A stretch of 64,000 bases of DNA from Candidatus Hydrogenedentota bacterium (GTDB lineage: Bacteria > Hydrogenedentota > Hydrogenedentia > Hydrogenedentales > JAEUWI01): positions 62,001 through 126,000 of the forward strand of contig JAHBVV010000003.1 of the NCBI GenBank assembly GCA_019637335.1, in the 5' to 3' direction. Under the pieces are notes generated by a model. That model saw nothing but the letters and a program-made list of their open reading frames with translations. It was not told the origin of the DNA and searched no databases. Below are positions 35,550-44,248 of the stretch, in pieces (position 1 is the stretch's first letter; each line of letters opens with the position of its first letter). Both the position numbers and the translations under genes were made by a program.

Positions 35550-36560
35550 TTACTCCGATTTGAAACGAACGCCGTACTTCTTTTCCGATTCCTCAAGTGA
35601 AGCGGAGAGGCGCTCGTAATACTCGTCCGTTACGGTGACGTCCACTTCAATGCCCAGCAGCAGCGCCCCGACGACGGGCTCGTACATGGGCATGATCAGG
35701 CGGGCCCCGGGACACTCCCGGTGCACCACCATTCGCAATGCGTCCGCCAGAACGGGGCTTCGTCCCTGGAAGACGCTCCCCGCCATTACCACGTCGAATT
35801 CGTCGCGTTCCATGGCGAGCTGGCGGATGGCGGCGGTGACCATCTGGCCCAGATAGCGGCCACCCCACTCCAGAATATCACACGCGATGGCGTCCCCTTC
35901 CCAGGCCGCGTCGAAGACCAGCTTGGCCATCGGCTGGAGGTCCTGGTAGGTGAGCTTGCCGTAGTACATCTGGTGGAAGAGCTCGTCCACATCGGCGCAG
36001 CCGGCGCGCGCGACGAATTTATCGGTGAGGAGGGTGGGGCCCGTGATTCCGTCCCGGGCGCGGAACACGGCCTTCAGGCCGTGGATCCCGATGGAGGAAC
36101 CGCTGACCCGATCGCCGAAGTCTTCGCTGATCCCGCCGACGCGCGTCTCCTGGCCATCCCGGTTCACCCCGGCGCAAACGCATCCCGTGCCGCAGGCGAT
36201 AACGACGCCGAAGGGGTCGCGCGTCCCGCCGCGCAGCCCGCCAAAGGAATCGTTTCGAAAGACGCGGCGAATGGACCCAAACAGCGGCGTGAAGAGCTCG
36301 CGCTCAAGCATGACGAAGTCGTCGGGGATGTCCGCGCCGGCCACGCCCATGCCGATCCCGCTGATGTCGCTCATCGTGAGGCCGGCTTCGGACAGGGCCT
36401 GATTCACCGCGGTTTCGATCTCGCGCCGCGCGGCGTCAACGCCGTAGCCCTCGTAGTTTCCGGTGCCGCCCCGGCCAAAGCCCCTGATCTGACCCGTTTC
36501 GTCGCCTATCAGGCAGAACGTCTTGGTCCCGCCGGCGTCCAGTCCCAGATAAAAGGCCAT
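35550..36560 (-). CDS. BadF/N-acetylglucosamine kinase-type sugar kinase
   Basis: A 336-residue ASKHA-fold kinase. FYLGLDAGGTKTFCLIGDETG is phosphate motif 1; FRNDSFGGLRGG and GVVIACGTGCVCAGVNRDG form phosphate motif 2 with GISEDFGDRVSGSSIG; FDVVMAGSVFQG is the adenosine motif. This is the BadF/BadG/BcrA/BcrD Pfam group, to which GlcNAc kinases belong. It would phosphorylate an amino sugar in the cytoplasm. It leads the operon with the DUF1573 lipoprotein and UDP-sugar pyrophosphorylase genes. Confidence 0.88.
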   Translation of the reverse strand: MAFYLGLDAGGTKTFCLIGDETGQIRGFGRGGTGNYEGYGVDAARREIETAVNQALSEAGLTMSDISGIGMGVAGADIPDDFVMLERELFTPLFGSIRRVFRNDSFGGLRGGTRDPFGVVIACGTGCVCAGVNRDGQETRVGGISEDFGDRVSGSSIGIHGLKAVFRARDGITGPTLLTDKFVARAGCADVDELFHQMYYGKLTYQDLQPMAKLVFDAAWEGDAIACDILEWGGRYLGQMVTAAIRQLAMERDEFDVVMAGSVFQGRSPVLADALRMVVHRECPGARLIMPMYEPVVGALLLGIEVDVTVTDEYYERLSASLEESEKKYGVRFKSE

Positions 36561-36599
36561 ACACTCGCTTTCCTATACCGCGCGGGGGCGCGTAATACG

Positions 36600-36625
36600 A
36601 AAAACGCGGGAAACGTATTCCCGCG
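36600..36625 (-). terminator. Rho-independent terminator of the pal-cpoB operon
   Basis: On the minus strand: CGCGGGAA, loop TACG-like, TTCCCGCG, followed by TTTTTCG. It lies 54 bases past the stop of the last cpoB-like gene and before the kinase operon, separating the two transcription units. Confidence 0.9.
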
Positions 36626-36678
36626 ATTATCCAACCAACTTTTCACCGGAAATCAACGCAGGCCGGGCCGCCCCTCGA

Positions 36679-37524
36679 TCAATTTCCCCGGAGCTTTGCC
36701 AAATCCGATTGCGCCTGCTGCGCAACCACGGTGTTGGGGTACTTATCAATTACCTCCTGGAGCAGGCGCACGGCCTCGTCGTTGCGGCCGAGCCGGGATA
36801 GGGCAACCGCCTGCGACTGCATGGCCTGGGAGACCTTGCTGTCATTCTCGGGGTGATTCGCGCGCACCTTGTCCAGGGAGGCGATGGCCTCTTCGTAGCG
36901 CTCCAGCCGGAGAAAGCAACGGCCCTGCCAATATTGCGCGTTTCCGGCGAGATCGCTGCCCGGGTAACGGGCCAGGAAATCCGAAAACTGCCGGAGCGCG
37001 CCGTCGTAGTCCTGGCCGAGCCAGGCCTTCTGCGCTTCCTGGTAGGCGGCGTGGGCGGCGGCGGAACTGCCACCGGCGACCGGGGGCGCGGCGCTGACGG
37101 ATTCGGCGCTCATGTCTTCGTCAAAGGTCTCCGCCGCGGGCGCGGGCGGCTGGATTACCACGGACTGGCCGGATGCCGCCGGGGCGGCGGGGCTGTAACC
37201 GGAACCCGACGTTGTCAGGTTGAACTGGCGGTAGACGGTCGCGGTGAGTTCACCCAATTGCTGCTGGAGCGCGTCCAGCTTCATCTGGTTTTCCTCCACC
37301 ATACTGCGCAATTGCCGGGTCTGGTTCTCGCTCTCGTTCACGCGCTCCATCAGCGAGGTAGTTGTCTCGTCGAGGCGTTTGACCGTTCCGTCGAGGCTCC
37401 TGCTCAGGTTCGTGACCTTCTGGTGGGTGTCGTACAGGAGGGCCTCCACCTGTTTGGAGGCCGCCGCCGCGTTTGCCCCAAGCAGGGCGGTGGCGAGTCC
37501 GAAGCAAAGCGCATAGCGCATCAT
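36679..37524 (-). CDS. cpoB: CpoB/YbgF-like periplasmic TPR protein (second copy)
   Basis: ATG 37524 lies 8 bases after GAGGAG; about 281 residues. A signal peptide (RYALCFGLATALLGANAAAA) is followed by a coiled coil at about 25-90 (SLDGTVKRLDETTTSLMERV), a Pro/Ala linker, and three TPR repeats from about 155 (AYQEAQKAWLGQDYDGALRQFSDFLARYPGSDLAGNAQYWQG). This is the layout of CpoB (YbgF), which ties outer-membrane constriction by Tol-Pal to peptidoglycan synthesis. It sits downstream of a paralogue and of pal, in the same operon ended by a terminator. Confidence 0.88.
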   Translation of the reverse strand: MMRYALCFGLATALLGANAAAASKQVEALLYDTHQKVTNLSRSLDGTVKRLDETTTSLMERVNESENQTRQLRSMVEENQMKLDALQQQLGELTATVYRQFNLTTSGSGYSPAAPAASGQSVVIQPPAPAAETFDEDMSAESVSAAPPVAGGSSAAAHAAYQEAQKAWLGQDYDGALRQFSDFLARYPGSDLAGNAQYWQGRCFLRLERYEEAIASLDKVRANHPENDSKVSQAMQSQAVALSRLGRNDEAVRLLQEVIDKYPNTVVAQQAQSDLAKLRGN

Positions 37525-37587
37525 GTCAATCACTCCTCATGTAGCCGCGCCGCGGGGGCCACTCCCGCGCGCCCGTGTGTGCTGTTC

Positions 37588-38421
37588 CTAGCGGCGGCGC
37601 AATTGCTCGAGATCGCGTCTCGCGTGGTCCGCCGCGGTCGTCGTAGGGTAGTTTGCCACCACCTCTTCCATCAACGCCACCGCGGTCTCCTTCTCACCGA
37701 GGCGGAAGTGGGCGACCGCCTGGTTGTGGAGCGCGAAGGCCATATAGGAACTTTGGGGGTAGTTTTCCCGCATGCTTTCGAAAGCGCGGATGGCCGGCGT
37801 GTACTCCGCCCGGTTCAGGTGCGATTTGCCAATCCAGAATTGGGCCTTGTCCCGGTCATCGGAGCGCGGGAACTGGGCCAGGAAGTCGCCAAACGCAACA
37901 AGGGCGCCGGTGTAGTCCTCCGCGTCATATAGCGCCTTGGCCCGGGCGTAGGCCGCGGAATCTTCAATCGAAGGCGCCGCCGCCTGTGGGGGCGCAGCGG
38001 CGGGCGCGACCTGAATACGCTCCGCTTGCGGGGGTTGCGTTCGCGCGGGGGGTTCAATGCGCACCGCCCCGCCACGGGGCCGGATGGCCGGTTCGGGACC
38101 GGGATCCAGACCCCAGTGGCGGTACAGTGTTACTTTCAGTTCCCGGAGCATCTCCAGCAGAATATCGATTTTCCGCTGGTTCTCCTCCATCAGCGTGTAC
38201 ACCATGCGGATTTGGCGCTCATTCTCGCTGACGCGCGCGATGAGCGCCGCCGTCTTCTCGTTGAGCTCCACGACCGTGGATTCAAGATCCCGATCGAGTG
38301 CGGTCACCCGCTGGTGCATGTCGGTTACGACGGTCTCCATCTGGCGGGAGCCCGTCGTGACACAACCCGAAAACAATACCAGGGCAAGTAGCGGCCACGT
38401 TATGGTTTGTCGGAATTGCAC
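37588..38421 (-). CDS. CpoB/YbgF-like TPR lipoprotein (first copy)
   Basis: A 277-residue protein from GTG 38421. The lipoprotein signal WPLLALVLFSGC is followed by a predicted coiled coil (TALDRDLESTVVELNEKTAALIARV), a proline-rich linker and TPR repeats (YARAKALYDAEDYTGALVAFGDFLAQFPRSDDRDKAQFWIG). It is a diverged paralogue of the next gene and differs by lipid anchoring instead of free export. It lies 21 bases after pal. The tolQRAB genes are not in the window. Confidence 0.87.
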   Translation of the reverse strand: MQFRQTITWPLLALVLFSGCVTTGSRQMETVVTDMHQRVTALDRDLESTVVELNEKTAALIARVSENERQIRMVYTLMEENQRKIDILLEMLRELKVTLYRHWGLDPGPEPAIRPRGGAVRIEPPARTQPPQAERIQVAPAAAPPQAAAPSIEDSAAYARAKALYDAEDYTGALVAFGDFLAQFPRSDDRDKAQFWIGKSHLNRAEYTPAIRAFESMRENYPQSSYMAFALHNQAVAHFRLGEKETAVALMEEVVANYPTTTAADHARRDLEQLRRR

Positions 38422-38442
38422 GCCGATCCAGACTTTCCTGGG

Positions 38443-38988
38443 TTACATCGCGTTGGCGCGGAGGAACTCGCAGCGGCGATTCTTGGCCCATGCCGCTTCG
38501 TTGCTCCCGAGCACCGCCGGGTTCTCTTCGCCAAAACTGATGGTGATCATCCGGTCGCCGGAAACGCCGAGCTGGCGCAGGTGCTCGCGAACCGAAAGCG
38601 CACGCCGCTCTCCGAGCGCCAGGTTGTATTCCTGGGTGCCGCGCTCGTCGCAGTGACCGGCAATCTGAATGATCACGTTCGGCACCTGCTTGATCTTTTC
38701 CGCGTTCTCCGCCAGCGTACGCAGCGCCGTCGCGTTCAGCGAGGAGCTGTCAAAGTCAAAGTACACGGGCTGCAGGCCGCTGGGCCCGAACAGGAGCCGT
38801 TCCAGCTCCAGGTTGGGATTCAGGCCTTCGCTGCCCGAACCTTCCACACTGGCCCGATCGGTATCATCGGTACCCATCGGCTCTAGGTTCTTGTCGCCGC
38901 GTTTGCAGCCGGCGACCAGGCCCATGGCCAACACAAGGCCGAGCATCGTGCTCATCATACGGAACGAATAAGACATTTGGGTTTGCAT
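38443..38988 (-). CDS. pal: Peptidoglycan-associated lipoprotein Pal
   Basis: A 181-residue lipoprotein: signal ending GLVLAMGLVAGC, a short linker, then an OmpA-type domain (about 75-175) with PVYFDFDSSSLN, VIIQIAGHCDERGTQEYNLALGERRA and VSGDRMITISFGEENP. The Asp and Arg that hold diaminopimelate (HCDERG, ERRA) are kept. Pal anchors the outer membrane to peptidoglycan and works with Tol during division. It is the first gene of the pal-cpoB-cpoB run. Confidence 0.95.
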   Translation of the reverse strand: MQTQMSYSFRMMSTMLGLVLAMGLVAGCKRGDKNLEPMGTDDTDRASVEGSGSEGLNPNLELERLLFGPSGLQPVYFDFDSSSLNATALRTLAENAEKIKQVPNVIIQIAGHCDERGTQEYNLALGERRALSVREHLRQLGVSGDRMITISFGEENPAVLGSNEAAWAKNRRCEFLRANAM

Positions 38989-39267
38989 GGTTTCGTGTTT
39001 CCCCTACCTGAGGTTACAGTAGTTTATCAGCGCCACGGCACACGTATGCCGGGATGATTGCCAATTCGCATTTTTCTTAGTTCCTGCATGCGGTCAGCGA
39101 AGCCCTCAGCGGGGGCCCGGATCTTGCGCGCCGGTATTTTACATTCAAGACGATGTGGAACACAACTTGTTAACCACGCGTTTATGGACCCGCCAGAGGA
39201 TGCGGCGGTTTCACACGGTATTCATATGATCAAGCGCCGGAAAGTTCCCCCGGGGCCATCAGACCAG

Positions 39268-40056
39268 CTACCGCGCAACCCGCTCCAGCACCGCCAGATA
39301 CGCACAGTGATCCGAGGCGATGTCTTCTTGAATGACCCGCGTTTCCCGGACGGTCCACCCGTCCGCCGGCCGGTAGAGTATGTAGTCGATCTTGATGCGC
39401 GGTTCCTGCGCGGGAAAAGTGGGCGCCGGGTTGTCGCCGCAAGCGAGCGTCCACTGGGTCTTGAGGCGCGCCAGCGTCTCGCTTTCCGGGGTGGCGTTCA
39501 GGTCCCCGGCCAGTATGGCGAGCGAGTTTGCGCCGCCGAAGAGCGCGTTGAGATGATCCGCCTGGGCCACGCGCGCGCCCGGAGAAGAGAATTCGAGGTG
39601 GGTACTGATGAACAGCAGCGGTATGTCCCCGGGCAGCATCACCTCCCCCGCCAGCGCGACACGGGGCTCGTGCGATCCCACGTTGGGCAGGGGCGCCCGG
39701 CGTGTGCTCTCAAACGCGAAACGCGAAAGGATTGCAACGCCGTAATCGCCCCCGTCGTAGGGCATCGCCTTGCCGAAGGCCATATACAGGCCGGTCCTGC
39801 CGGCGAGTTCCGCGGCGATGTCCTTGTCGCGCGCCCTGCGTGTGCGCACATCGACTTCCTGCAGGGCCACGAGATCGGGATCCGCGCCGCGAATAACGCC
39901 GGCGATCCGATCCAAATCGAAGTCGCCGCGCATTGTGGCGCCGTGCTTAATATTAAAGGTTAGAACCCGCAATGTAAGACTCGCTTCACCCGGTTGTGCG
40001 TTGCCTTCGGCCGCCGCGAAAATCGCCAGCGCAACAATGGCCACGTAACCCATCAT
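39268..40056 (-). CDS. Secreted endonuclease/exonuclease/phosphatase-family protein
   Basis: A 262-residue protein with signal peptide. EEP-fold motifs are complete: LRVLTFNIKHG, LVALQEVDVRT, YGVAILSRF, LLFISTHLEF, ILAGDLNATPES, RIKIDYILYRP and IASDHCAYLAVL. These metal-dependent enzymes cut phosphodiesters such as DNA or phospholipid head groups; exported forms often act as nucleases or phosphodiesterases. Its start overlaps the end of the upstream small gene by four bases. The 39000-39267 gap before Pal shows nothing. Confidence 0.9.
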   Translation of the reverse strand: MMGYVAIVALAIFAAAEGNAQPGEASLTLRVLTFNIKHGATMRGDFDLDRIAGVIRGADPDLVALQEVDVRTRRARDKDIAAELAGRTGLYMAFGKAMPYDGGDYGVAILSRFAFESTRRAPLPNVGSHEPRVALAGEVMLPGDIPLLFISTHLEFSSPGARVAQADHLNALFGGANSLAILAGDLNATPESETLARLKTQWTLACGDNPAPTFPAQEPRIKIDYILYRPADGWTVRETRVIQEDIASDHCAYLAVLERVAR

Positions 40057-40439
40057 GGCGGGCCGCCTCCCTGATCGCCGCCCGGCAATGCCGCCTCATT
40101 CCGCGGGGCGTCCTTCCGATTGGCCAGCGCGTACAGCCACCAGCGCTGCTTGCTCCGGGGGCGCCCCGCCGGCCGGCGCTCGAAGTAGATCCGCATGACC
40201 AGCCCGCCAGTGGTTTCAATTCGATACCAGTGACGCCGCACGTAGCGTTCGCCGCTGCCGTGCGTACACGGACCCAGCGCGCGCCCGGATTCCAGCAGCC
40301 GGAGAACCGGGTACTCGTCGCCGCGCCAGCGAAAGGACCCGGGCAGCACGGGCTCGCCGGCGCGAACCGGAAAGCCGGATCCGACGCCGTAACGGGGTTC
40401 CAGCGATTCGCTTATAAACCGCTCATCCGGCATTCGCAT
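40053..40439 (-). CDS. Small protein resembling DUF6504
   Basis: ATG 40439 gives 128 residues without signal peptide. The segments RFISESLEPRYG, PGSFRWRGDEYPV, HWYRIETTGGLVMRIYFERRP and KQRWWLYALAN follow the pattern of DUF6504 proteins (small beta-rich, Trp/Tyr-rich, uncharacterised, found beside DNA-repair genes in some phyla). The tail is Gly/Pro-rich. ATGA overlap with the downstream EEP gene indicates joint translation. Confidence 0.5.
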   Translation of the reverse strand: MRMPDERFISESLEPRYGVGSGFPVRAGEPVLPGSFRWRGDEYPVLRLLESGRALGPCTHGSGERYVRRHWYRIETTGGLVMRIYFERRPAGRPRSKQRWWLYALANRKDAPRNEAALPGGDQGGGPP

Positions 40440-40566
40440 GGCTCCAGCGGCGGACAGAAAGTTCATCCATTATGGGGCCGCGTGGCGCGCGCCCATCACA
40501 GAGACTATAGCAAACCCCGTGGCCGCGCCCCAAAAGGCGAACTGCTGGAACCCCAAAATGGGGCTG

Positions 40567-40575
40567 TGCTATACT
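40567..40575 (+). promoter_or_regulatory. Extended -10 element just upstream of the polyprenyl synthase start
   Basis: TGCTATACT matches the extended -10 form TGnTATAAT in all but one base. The GTG start of the gene lies 7 bases downstream, so transcription would begin at or near the start codon, giving a leaderless mRNA. No ribosome site is visible before that GTG. The -35 region is poor, which an extended -10 can tolerate. Confidence 0.4.
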
Positions 40576-40581
40576 TTGCCG

Positions 40582-41559
40582 GTGAACAGGACCATTGAAC
40601 TGACAGACCTGTATCGTCCCGTCCAGGAAGAACTTAGCGGGGTACGCGACACCATACGGCAGCTATGGGTAGACGCGCTCACCCTCGTCCGGCTGGACAC
40701 CGATACCGCCCCCCGGGCCGGAGGCAAGCTTCTCCGCCCGGCGCTTTGTCTTTTGGCGGCGGGCGCGGTGGGCGGGCGCGACCTCAAGCAATATGTCACG
40801 CTGGCCAGTTCCTTCGAGGCGCTTCACATTGCCTCCCTCGCCCATGACGACGTCATTGATCGCGCATTCCTGCGGCGGGGTTCGTCCTCGCTCAATGCCT
40901 TCTGGGATAACCACGCGGCCGTGCTCGGTGGCGATTATCTTGTGGCCCGCGCGGTCGAGATGCTCTCTACGTATGACGTCTGCGCCGTGGTGGCGAACGC
41001 GATCCGATCCGTGCGGTGCATGGCCGAGGGTGAACTCTACTTCTTCGGCCGGGAGCACGAACCGATCGTTGCCGAGGATTGCATCATGCTGGCCGAGCAG
41101 AAGACGGCGAGCCTGTTTGCCGAGGCGTGCAGCGCGCCGACCTATATCATCAACTCGGCCTACCGGAAGCCGCTGTTTCAGTTCGGGGTTTCCCTCGGCA
41201 TCGCGTTTCAACTCGTGGACGACATGCTGGACATCACCCAGACGACGGATCAGTTGGGCAAACCCTCCTGCGGGGATATCGTCGAGGGCAAAAAGACGAT
41301 CCCGATCATGCACCTCAAAAACGCCCTGACCGGCGGCGATCTCGCGCGGCTCGAAGCGATGCGGGGCGCGGATGTCACCGACGAGGACCGCGCGTGGGTC
41401 ATTGCGATGGCCGAGGAAACCGGCGCCCGCGAGAAGACCGAGGCCATTACCAACGCCTATGCCGACGAAGCGCGCCACCACCTCGCCCAGCTTCCTCCCA
41501 GCATTTACCGGGAGAGCATGGAAGGCATTGTCGATTTCGTGATGGTGCGCGTCTCCTGA
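40582..41559 (+). CDS. Polyprenyl (isoprenoid) diphosphate synthase
   Basis: About 325 residues from GTG 40582; an ATG at 40558 would add eight. The two aspartate-rich motifs are SLAHDDVIDRAFLRRG (DDxxD) and FQLVDDMLDITQ (DDxxD), with GGKLLRPALCLLAA before them, and a candidate allylic-binding KPSCGDIVEGKKTIPIMH after. This is the long-chain trans-prenyl synthase family, supplying C40-C50 side chains for quinones or the lipid carrier. It is divergently transcribed from the DUF6504-like gene, 142 bases away. Confidence 0.9.
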   Translation: MNRTIELTDLYRPVQEELSGVRDTIRQLWVDALTLVRLDTDTAPRAGGKLLRPALCLLAAGAVGGRDLKQYVTLASSFEALHIASLAHDDVIDRAFLRRGSSSLNAFWDNHAAVLGGDYLVARAVEMLSTYDVCAVVANAIRSVRCMAEGELYFFGREHEPIVAEDCIMLAEQKTASLFAEACSAPTYIINSAYRKPLFQFGVSLGIAFQLVDDMLDITQTTDQLGKPSCGDIVEGKKTIPIMHLKNALTGGDLARLEAMRGADVTDEDRAWVIAMAEETGAREKTEAITNAYADEARHHLAQLPPSIYRESMEGIVDFVMVRVS

Positions 41560-41672
41560 GGCCAACAGGGCGGTAGTACAGGCCCGCGCGGCATAGCCCG
41601 GGAAATTGCCCCGAATTGGCGCCGTAAACACCCCGAACGAGCGGCGGATCTTGTACGGAGCCCCCCGAACAT

Positions 41673-42533
41673 TCAAAAACCAGGCTCTGCCGGAAACAGC
41701 GTGTCCCGCAGCGCCATCAGCTCCTCGCACGTGTCGATATCGTCGGGAATCGGGATGAGAATGATCGGGTTCAGCCCGGGATCATCCCGCTGGCCCGGAT
41801 TGTTCGGGACATTCAAGAACCACAACGACGCGCCCACCACCAGCTGTTCCGAATCGTCCACCACCGAGCCCCGCAACGATCCATCGGAATACAGCGTCAT
41901 GTCGTTCTGAAAAATCTCGCGCCGGGCGATATAGATCTCGCCATCAATCAGCCCGAAAAGCCGCACAAACACTGTCACCCCCGGCTTGCCGTCGTTATCG
42001 GCATCGTTGATGCGCGGATCCCTCGGATTCATCGACAGCGGACGATCCGGATCCCCGTTGATGCCGATTAGCGTCGGCGTCGCCGGGCGCCACGCCTTCC
42101 ACGCCCCATCCTCCTCATACACCTCCACGACCGCGCTCCGCGGTTGAATCGCCTGCGTCGCCGCATCCGGGAACGTCGTCACCAGATCCTGATTCGCCTT
42201 GTGCGCCGCATGGCAAAACGAATCGTACTCCACAAGTTCCCCATCCTCCAGGACCAGGTCCGTGAATCCGTACGAAATAATGAACGTCGAAAGCGGGCCG
42301 TTCGGCGTTTCTCCCTCATACGCCACGACATCGTAGTGCGCATAATGCCCCGCCATCGCCTCCATCGCCGCCTCCCGGCTCGCCGGGCGCACCCAGTCGG
42401 GATCGTTTTCCGGCGCCGCGTACAACAGGCTGTCCGGCCACGGCTTCGGATTCGAGCAGCTGGCGAACATCGTTGCAATCACGAAAGCGGAAGAGAGCGT
42501 CAGCGTCGAGGTCAAAAACTTCACAACTACCAT
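41673..42533 (-). CDS. Lipoprotein of unknown function
   Basis: ATG 42533 gives 286 residues with lipoprotein signal TLSSAFVIATMFASC. The mature part is beta-rich and acidic; it contains NDADNDGKPGVTVFVRLFGLIDGEIYIARREIFQNDMTLYSDG and ends with a set of PILIP-type segments. The DxDxDG-like motif may bind calcium. No family is recognised. It stands alone. Confidence 0.65.
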   Translation of the reverse strand: MVVVKFLTSTLTLSSAFVIATMFASCSNPKPWPDSLLYAAPENDPDWVRPASREAAMEAMAGHYAHYDVVAYEGETPNGPLSTFIISYGFTDLVLEDGELVEYDSFCHAAHKANQDLVTTFPDAATQAIQPRSAVVEVYEEDGAWKAWRPATPTLIGINGDPDRPLSMNPRDPRINDADNDGKPGVTVFVRLFGLIDGEIYIARREIFQNDMTLYSDGSLRGSVVDDSEQLVVGASLWFLNVPNNPGQRDDPGLNPIILIPIPDDIDTCEELMALRDTLFPAEPGF

Positions 42534-42643
42534 ATCCCGAACCGGTAAAGGCCCATTTCGCCGCCCCCGATCCCAAGTATAGCGATCCCGGTTGAACGAA
42601 TACAGCGGCCAAACCAGAGCGACTTGCTGAATAAAGGCTACGT

Positions 42644-42678
42644 CCAACTATGGAGCGCCGGCGGCCCGCCGGCATATT
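42644..42678. repeat. GC-rich palindromic dispersed repeat
   Basis: GGAGCGCCGGCGGCCCGCCGG is a near-perfect palindrome related to the ends of the element at 42797-42955. The gap 42534-43182 has no gene; it holds this repeat and the next one. Confidence 0.5.
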
Positions 42679-42796
42679 GCGCCGCCAGCGCACCATGCAC
42701 GCCGACTCCATTCGTAAAAACACAAAGCACTTTAGCGGAATGAAGTTAGCTCAATTTCTCGACGACACAAATCCGCGCCGCAACGGTGGTGCGGAC

Positions 42797-42955
42797 CAAT
42801 GGGAGCGCGGGCGGCCCGCCCGCACCGCGCCGCAGGCGCGAATCTGATAAGCGGCGGTAATCCGGGTACAATCATCTCCTTGACCAAACGTGCAGGTACT
42901 GCCAACAAAAAATGCACCTTCGGCGCATTGCAGGCGGGGACGCCTGCGCTCCCAG
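42797..42955. repeat. Small repeat element with about 24-bp inverted ends
   Basis: The left end TGGGAGCGCGGGCGGCCCGC and the right end GCAGGCGGGGACGCCTGCGC (then TCCCA) are imperfect inverted copies about 110 bases apart. The interior has no gene. It resembles a short non-autonomous element; both ends are themselves palindromic. Confidence 0.55.
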
Positions 42956-43182
42956 CCTTCCGCACTCTCGTCGTAATATCGCGGCATGACAAGAAAGATC
43001 GGGCTCTACTTCGTACGGCTGAAGTGTTACAAAAACACATACTGTTCCGCACTTCAGACCGCCAGCGTGTTACGCGACATCCGAATTCGTCCAGCACGGT
43101 ACGCCTCCAAGACGCATGCTCGGCTCGTCGCGCGAATGCATGGGCGGCACGTTATTCCCGCAAACCGCCGCCGCCCCGGCGG

Positions 43183-44157
43183 CTACGCGCGCGTGAACGA
43201 GGTTACCGGATGGCGCCCTCGGCGACCGGCTCCAGGCGCTTCCACGAAAAAGGCCGCGTGAATCAGCGCGTCTTCATAAACAAGCGCCGAACCGCAGACT
43301 TCTTCCCGTTCGTACCGCAGATCCACCCCATGCCCCACAGACGGAAAGGTGGATTCCTCGAGCGAAGGCAGCCCGTCCAGGAAGGCCCGCGCGACGGCTT
43401 CCCCGGCTTCGGCCTCCTGGTCCAGCCGTTCACCCAGGAGATCGATCAGGTAGCTCTTGAGAAGCTTGGCATGGGCCTGCCGATACGCGCCCGGGTTGGG
43501 CAGTAGCTCCGCGCCGACAGCTTTCCCCTCGACCAGCACGACAAAGCCGGTCTGCTCTGGCTGGTGCGGAAAGCGGGTAAGCCACTCGTCGAGCTCTGGC
43601 GCCCGCCGCATATAGCCATCCCGCATGGCGCTCGACCGCGACCGGGAACCGAGCCGCTCCCCCAGCCGGTCAACTTCATCCCACACGCCCATCTGGTCGG
43701 AGCGGTGGCCTCGCGAAGACCGAAGCGATTCCGAAACCGATCGGCTCTTTCGGCTTCGGGCAACCCGTGACATCACGATCTCAGAGTCCTCGAAAACGGG
43801 GGAAACGTAGTTCCAGCGCCCTCGCTCCGTGCAGCTGACCGGGATGATGGTATTGCTTCGCTTTCGCAGCAGGACCGTCGTGTTGACGACCCGGTTTTGT
43901 TTGGCGCCCATGAGCTCTTCTCCATCCAGCAGGAGAACCGGCGAATTGGCCAGGTTTTCCACGCGCAGCTCGGGGACGGATCCCGATTCATTCACCTCCA
44001 TGATCTTCAGCAGTTCTTTCTGCAGCGCCTCACCGAGCGGGAGGTATTCCGGCATGGGTTCGCTGTAGACGCGGATTGGAAAGACGGTCACGCCGCCATG
44101 CGATTGCGGCGCGCTGAGCTCGATGCTTGAAATCATCTCGCGTACGATGGTGTTCAT
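43183..44157 (-). CDS. ARPP-1-family (DUF6569-like) protein
   Basis: A 324-residue cytoplasmic protein. The stretch VTVFPIRVYSEPMPEYLPLGEAL, VPELRVENLANSPVLLLDGEELMGAKQNRVVNTTVLL, IIPVSCTERGRWNY is the ARPP-1 domain signature, a predicted ADP-ribose/glycan-linked fold often found near Rhodanese or phosphatase genes. It is followed by the usual C-terminal half (FVVLVEGKAVGAELLPNPGAY). The last 30 residues run into Arg/Gly-rich sequence and may be an addition. It neighbours a Nudix/NrtR-type gene, so a shared ADP-ribose theme is possible. Confidence 0.75.
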   Translation of the reverse strand: MNTIVREMISSIELSAPQSHGGVTVFPIRVYSEPMPEYLPLGEALQKELLKIMEVNESGSVPELRVENLANSPVLLLDGEELMGAKQNRVVNTTVLLRKRSNTIIPVSCTERGRWNYVSPVFEDSEIVMSRVARSRKSRSVSESLRSSRGHRSDQMGVWDEVDRLGERLGSRSRSSAMRDGYMRRAPELDEWLTRFPHQPEQTGFVVLVEGKAVGAELLPNPGAYRQAHAKLLKSYLIDLLGERLDQEAEAGEAVARAFLDGLPSLEESTFPSVGHGVDLRYEREEVCGSALVYEDALIHAAFFVEAPGAGRRGRHPVTSFTRA

Positions 44158-44169
44158 AGTGCAGATCTC

Positions 44170-44248
44170 CGTAACATTTTAGCCGCCTGACGCAGCAAGG
44201 CGCGGAAACAGCACGAACGGACCGTTAATAACGAGGAAGCGCGGCAAA
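44170..44248. repeat. Flank of dispersed repeat, copy B
   Basis: Aligns with 1962-2039 in the same orientation (shared GCCTGACGC, CCGTTAAT and ACGAGGAAGC blocks) immediately before the second MITE-like element. Confidence 0.6.
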
